Of a stretch of 7,943 nt of DNA, positions 5,237 through 7,943 are shown piece by piece. The notes beneath the pieces were generated by a model. It searched no databases. It worked only from the letters and a program-made list of their open reading frames with translations, and was not told where the DNA came from. A program made the position numbers and the translations under genes. Position 1 is the stretch's first letter. Every line of letters starts with the position of its first letter. The DNA is from SKLM01 sp964450435 (GTDB taxonomy: Bacteria; Chloroflexota; Anaerolineae; B4-G1), in contig CAYVCX010000096.1 of assembly GCA_964450435.1 (NCBI GenBank), forward strand, positions 1 through 7,943, read 5' to 3'.

Positions 5237-5502
5237 TGATTCATCCACTCCGGATCCCATGGCTCGTCGAGCAGCGTCACCTTCGCCTCCGCCACTCCCT
5301 CGACGCTCGCAGCCGCCTCCCGCACCTGGTCGGTGATCATCCCGGCCATCGGGCAGAAGGGCGTCGTCAGCACCATCTTGACATCTACGCCGTCCCCCTC
5401 GACCTCCACCTCCCGGATCATCCCCAGGTCCACAACGCTCATTCCCATCTCTGGATCCAACACCGAACGTAACGCTTCGCGTACTCCCTCTTCAATGGAC
5501 AT
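5233..5502 (-). CDS. MIP18/DUF59-family iron-sulfur assembly factor
   Basis: An 89-residue protein of the MIP18 (DUF59) family, which includes SufT, PaaD and the eukaryotic CIA factor MIP18 and acts in maturation of Fe-S proteins. The family marks are clear: an N-terminal helix leading to SVLDPEMGMSVVDLGMI at 13-29, TTPFCPMAGMI at 46-56 with the conserved C50, and the closing LLDEPWDPEWM. Length is normal for the single-domain form. The ATG at 5502 has AGGAG at about 6-base spacing and lies 15 bases after the stop of the upstream iron-sulfur gene. Its own stop overlaps the start of the next gene by 4 bases. Placed between a cysteine desulfurase, Fe-S proteins and a cysteine-rich partner, it probably assists insertion of clusters into those proteins. 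The symbol sufT would be defensible but PaaD-like function cannot be excluded. Confidence 0.85.
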   Translation of the reverse strand: MSIEEGVREALRSVLDPEMGMSVVDLGMIREVEVEGDGVDVKMVLTTPFCPMAGMITDQVREAAASVEGVAEAKVTLLDEPWDPEWMNQ

Positions 5503-5517
5503 ATCGATCTCCTGATT

Positions 5518-6060
5518 CTACTCGTCTTCCATACCCAACAACTCCGCCAGCCGTCTGCCGCCCTCCGCGTATCCCTCCTCTCGCAGGCGCGGGCATTCGG
5601 ACGGCTCGTGCTTGTCCATCAGTAAGCCAAAGGCGAAGGCCATACACGTGGCCTCTCTGCACTCTCCACAGTTCAAGCCCGGCAGCAGCCGATACACGTC
5701 CAGCGGCCCCAGCAGCTTCCGCCGCTCATACAGCGGTTCGATCTCCTCCCGGCGCCGCCAGGTATCGTTGCACAGCTCCCTGAACCACTCCAGTTGATCC
5801 CTGGCATCCTCGGCCCCGGCCACCTTCGCCATCTTGGCCACCCGCGGATAGAAGGTCAAGATACGCTCCCCCCGCTTCACCGTGACACTGTTCGCAGCAG
5901 GCGTGTACATCAAGTTGGCCGTGATGGCATTGAGATACGGAAACACGGGCGAGATATCCTCCGAGAACTCGGCCACCACCCGGTTCTTGCTCGGGTCAGC
6001 GATGCAGTCCTTGACGTGGGTGATGGTGAAGCGGTGCCAGAGCAGGTTGTCGCCGCTCAC
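5518..6060 (-). CDS. Iron-sulfur protein with CFeSP-type [4Fe-4S] domain (paralogue 2)
   Basis: A 180-residue paralogue of the protein at 3658-4206. The two share VxPYLNA, the strand and helix ending in EEIEP or GEIEP, and GPLDVYxLLPxxNC followed by the same cysteine spacing: here C131, C134, C139 and C156, C-x2-C-x4-C-x16-C. The domain is the FeS type (PF04060) found in the corrinoid iron-sulfur protein. The start is a GTG at 6060 whose GTGA overlaps the TGA of the cysteine desulfurase gene; GAGGAG stands about 8 bases upstream, so the two are translationally coupled. The coupling to NifS suggests its cluster is built from sulfur delivered next door. Two extra cysteines, C19 and C97, are not shared in position with the paralogue. 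Function unknown beyond cluster binding; electron donor to the activation-domain-like protein is my inference. Confidence 0.77.
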   Translation of the reverse strand: MSGDNLLWHRFTITHVKDCIADPSKNRVVAEFSEDISPVFPYLNAITANLMYTPAANSVTVKRGERILTFYPRVAKMAKVAGAEDARDQLEWFRELCNDTWRRREEIEPLYERRKLLGPLDVYRLLPGLNCGECREATCMAFAFGLLMDKHEPSECPRLREEGYAEGGRRLAELLGMEDE

Positions 6061-7226
6061 GTGACCATCTCCTCGGCAAAGAGTGGCGAGCCGGCCTGTA
6101 GCGCCTCCACGATGCCGCTCACCGCCTCCACCACCAGATCCACCTGTTCAACCGTGGTGCTGCGCCCCAGGCTGAACCGGATGGAGCCCTGCGCGACGAC
6201 AGGCGGCACGCCCATCGCCACCAACACGTGCGACGGCTCCAGTACGTCCGACGTACACGCCGAACCCGTGGACACCGCGATCCCCCGCGCGTCCAGGCCC
6301 ATCAGGATCGCCTCTCCCTCCAGATACTCGAACGATACGTTCAGCGTGTTGGCCAGCGTCTGCGCCGGACGGCCGTTGCGACGCACCCCATCCAGGTTCG
6401 CCGCGATACCCTCCCACAGCCGCTCGCGCAGGCCTTTCAGCCGCCGCCCCTCTTCCTCCATCTCCCCCACGGCCAGCTCTACAGCCAACCCCAGCCCCAC
6501 GATCCCCGCCACGTTCTCCGTGCCCGCCCGCAACCCATGCTCGTGGTCTCCGCCGTGCACCAGGGCCTCAAGCTCCGTCCCCCGCCGCACGTAGAGCGCG
6601 CCCACGCCTTTGGGACCGCAGATCTTGTGCGCCGAGAGCGTGAGCAGGTCCACACCCAACTCGTCCACATTCAGGGGCAGTTTCCCGAACGACTGCACCG
6701 CATCTGTATGAAGCAGCACACCTCGCTCCCGGGCGATGCGCCCGATCTCAACAATGGGCTGGATTGACCCCACTTCGTTGTTCGCGTGCATCGCGCTGAC
6801 CAGAACCGTTCGCTCGTTGATGGCGTTGCGCACCTCATCCGGATCCACCACACCGTGCTCGTCCACGGGCAGGTACGTCACGTTGAACCCGCGACGCTCC
6901 AGGTACGCGCACGTATGCAGCACCGCGTGGTGCTCGATTGCGGTGGTGATGATGTGACCGCCCCTCTTTCGCTGGCGCTCGGCCACCCCCTTGATAGCCA
7001 GGTTATCAGCCTCCGTCCCGCTGCCGGTGAACACAATCTCCTCCGGAGAACAGCCCACCGCGTCAGCCACCTGCTTTCGGGCCCGGTTCATCCCCTTCGC
7101 CGCCTCCCGCCCGAAGCCGTGGACACTGGAGGCGTTGCCGAACCTGTCCGCAGGGTATGGCTGCATCGCCTCCCGCACCTCCGCCCGCACCGGCGCCGTG
7201 GCGTTGTGATCCATGTAGATTGCCAT
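6057..7226 (-). CDS. nifS: Cysteine desulfurase, NifS/IscS type
   Basis: A 389-residue pyridoxal-phosphate enzyme that removes sulfur from L-cysteine, giving alanine and an enzyme-bound persulfide for Fe-S assembly or TusA-type relays. Key features: YMDHNATAP at the N-terminus, FTGSGTEADNLAI at 66-78, TAIEHHAVL with H99, MHANNEVGSIQP at 146-157, HTDAVQ with D175, the cofactor lysine K201 in LSAHKICGPKG, HEHGLRAGTEN, and the catalytic C324 in STGSACTSDVLEPSHVL. This is a class I enzyme of normal length with all catalytic residues. I chose the ATG at 7226 because the family begins there and GGGGAGG lies 6-7 bases upstream; a start at 7292 would add 22 Arg/Gly-rich residues. The stop overlaps the next gene's GTG. 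No IscU, SufU or NifU scaffold is visible, so the acceptor may be TusA or the neighbouring Fe-S proteins. Confidence 0.95.
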   Translation of the reverse strand: MAIYMDHNATAPVRAEVREAMQPYPADRFGNASSVHGFGREAAKGMNRARKQVADAVGCSPEEIVFTGSGTEADNLAIKGVAERQRKRGGHIITTAIEHHAVLHTCAYLERRGFNVTYLPVDEHGVVDPDEVRNAINERTVLVSAMHANNEVGSIQPIVEIGRIARERGVLLHTDAVQSFGKLPLNVDELGVDLLTLSAHKICGPKGVGALYVRRGTELEALVHGGDHEHGLRAGTENVAGIVGLGLAVELAVGEMEEEGRRLKGLRERLWEGIAANLDGVRRNGRPAQTLANTLNVSFEYLEGEAILMGLDARGIAVSTGSACTSDVLEPSHVLVAMGVPPVVAQGSIRFSLGRSTTVEQVDLVVEAVSGIVEALQAGSPLFAEEMVT

Positions 7227-7267
7227 CCGAGCCCTCCCCTTCCTCACCCCACGTCGGGTTGCCGCCC

Positions 7268-7528
7268 CTACCCGACCCCGTTCACAGCCCACGCCTGACT
7301 CAGGCTGGCTGCGATCTCGTGCCCTTCACCCAGTGCCCTGATGAACCCTGACTCTTCCCGTTCCACGCTGCAATCGCAAGTGCGCATCCAGCCGAGACGA
7401 GCCCTCCGTAATCCGCGCCCTCCGCGTCTCTGTGGTGCACTCTCCAACCAGCAGACAATCACCCTCGGCGCCTCCACAGGCCTATCCGCCTCCCGCACAG
7501 ACCCAAGGAACCCCGAGATGCCGTTCAC
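7268..7528 (-). CDS. Doubtful small ORF of 86 residues
   Basis: A GTG at 7528 follows GGAGGG closely (3 bases), 16 bases after the stop of the CcdA-like gene, and the frame ends at a TAG 41 bases before nifS. The product is Arg/Gly-rich in the middle, with no membrane segment, no clear motif (one CDC) and no family I recognise. The ribosome-binding-like sequence and the operon-like position favour a gene; the composition and poor spacing argue against one. I consider it more likely to be spacer. Confidence 0.22.
   Translation of the reverse strand: MNGISGFLGSVREADRPVEAPRVIVCWLESAPQRRGGRGLRRARLGWMRTCDCSVEREESGFIRALGEGHEIAASLSQAWAVNGVG
7293..7305. repeat. Short palindrome upstream of nifS
   Basis: GCCTGA and TCAGGC flank one central base, a perfect 6-bp palindrome about 67 bases upstream of the nifS start. 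It resembles a repressor half-site pair in form but matches no operator that I know. It could be chance. Confidence 0.2.
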
Positions 7529-7544
7529 TCTCCCTCCAGCCTCA

Positions 7545-7943
7545 TCATACCACGGTCATCACCATCCACCCGGCCAGCAGCAGGAACAGGCCCGCCGTCG
7601 CCAGCTTCACCTTCGCTGTGTGCCGGTCGATGAGCATCCCCAGCTGCTGCGAGGTTGTTCCAAAGTAGGCCAGGACGAACACCACCACCAGCGGCATGAT
7701 GAACATCAGGTTGTACAGCACAAGATACCAGGCCGCTCGGGCCTGCATCTCCGGCACCCCCAGCACAAACAGGATCGTCGGCAGGTACACCTGCCCCGTG
7801 CAGGCCAGCTCGATTATCGAGACCACCACCCCGGTCACGAACGTCACCGGCACAAAGGCCCCCGCCCCCGATCGCTCCCTGATCACCTGGTTCACCCACT
7901 TCCGCAGCCGCGTCGGCATGGTCAGCCGCATCTCCGTCGCCTT
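7545..7943 (-). CDS. CcdA/DsbD-like thiol-redox membrane protein, C-terminal part
   Basis: The last 132 residues of a membrane protein whose beginning lies beyond the right edge. It is open to the edge, and the internal methionines at window residues 5 and 9 are not preceded by a convincing start context. Three to four hydrophobic segments are visible (about residues 29-46, 52-63, 72-95 and 112-132). The motif SIIELACTGQVYLPTI, with a cysteine at residue 48 in a membrane segment, is typical of the second half of CcdA/DsbD-type proteins, which move reducing equivalents across the membrane between thioredoxin and an outside thiol protein. The partner cysteine would lie in the missing first half. 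A positively charged loop (residues 11-24) precedes the second-half segments. It is on the same strand as the sulfur and Fe-S genes, and may supply thiol reductant outside the membrane. Confidence 0.7.
   Translation of the reverse strand, partial: KATEMRLTMPTRLRKWVNQVIRERSGAGAFVPVTFVTGVVVSIIELACTGQVYLPTILFVLGVPEMQARAAWYLVLYNLMFIMPLVVVFVLAYFGTTSQQLGMLIDRHTAKVKLATAGLFLLLAGWMVMTVV

Larger units (their letters stand above)
7227..7544. other. Spacer upstream of the cysteine desulfurase
   Basis: These 318 bases hold no convincing gene. They contain one doubtful minus-strand ORF (7268-7528), a 13-base palindrome, and the ribosome binding site of nifS. I see no promoter with good -35 and -10 boxes and no terminator after the upstream membrane-protein gene, so readthrough into nifS is possible. 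Confidence 0.5.

Noticed and set aside
5794..6594. Plus-strand open frame of 266 residues
   Set aside because: It is antisense to the cysteine desulfurase and an iron-sulfur gene, both with intact motifs. The Ser/Pro/Arg-rich product is the usual shadow of GC-rich coding sequence.
1..7943. CRISPR arrays, tRNA or rRNA genes, insertion sequences, phage genes
   Set aside because: I found no evenly spaced direct repeats, cloverleaf, transposase or terminal inverted repeats on either strand.

Overview
All convincing genes in this window lie on the minus strand, so transcription runs from the right edge to the left. The sequence is GC-rich, with clear Shine-Dalgarno boxes (AGGAGG, AAGGAG, GGAGGG), short gaps and 4-base start/stop overlaps, as expected of a bacterium. 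The mix of CFeSP-type iron-sulfur domains, a stand-alone methionine-synthase-activation-like protein and a sulfur-carrier set suggests an anaerobe or facultative anaerobe. A Chloroflexota or similar lineage is my guess only; no marker gene is present.

Right to left, in order of transcription. (1) 7943-7545: the C-terminal part of a CcdA/DsbD-like thiol-redox membrane protein, cut by the window edge. (2) 7544-7227: a mostly gene-poor spacer with one doubtful small ORF. (3) 7226-4448: a tight cluster of a NifS/IscS cysteine desulfurase, an iron-sulfur protein with a C-x2-C-x4-C-x16-C domain, a MIP18/DUF59 protein and a protein resembling the AdoMet-binding reactivation domain of cobalamin-dependent methionine synthase. 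(4) 4206-3658: a paralogue of the first iron-sulfur protein. (5) 3657-3214: a gene-free stretch that appears to hold a promoter and a roughly 240-nt structured leader. (6) 3213-811: a sulfur-trafficking cluster of TusA, YeeE/YedE thiosulfate transporter, and DsrE, DsrF and DsrH homologues. (7) 664-320: a lipoyl-domain protein of the glycine-cleavage H family, separated from dsrH by a perfect 18-bp inverted repeat. (8) 319-1: a spacer and the probable beginning of another minus-strand gene.

Inferred working model. Sulfur enters either from cysteine (the desulfurase) or as imported thiosulfate (YeeE). It is carried as protein persulfide by TusA and passed to DsrE/F/H. The lipoyl protein is at the end of the same run of genes, which recalls the lipoate-binding proteins that accompany TusA and DsrE-type proteins in sulfur-oxidising (sHdr) loci, but no Hdr, DsrAB, DsrC or glycine-cleavage partner is visible here. 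The upstream block looks like a machine for Fe-S and corrinoid-protein maintenance. Whether the two blocks cooperate is the main open question of the window.
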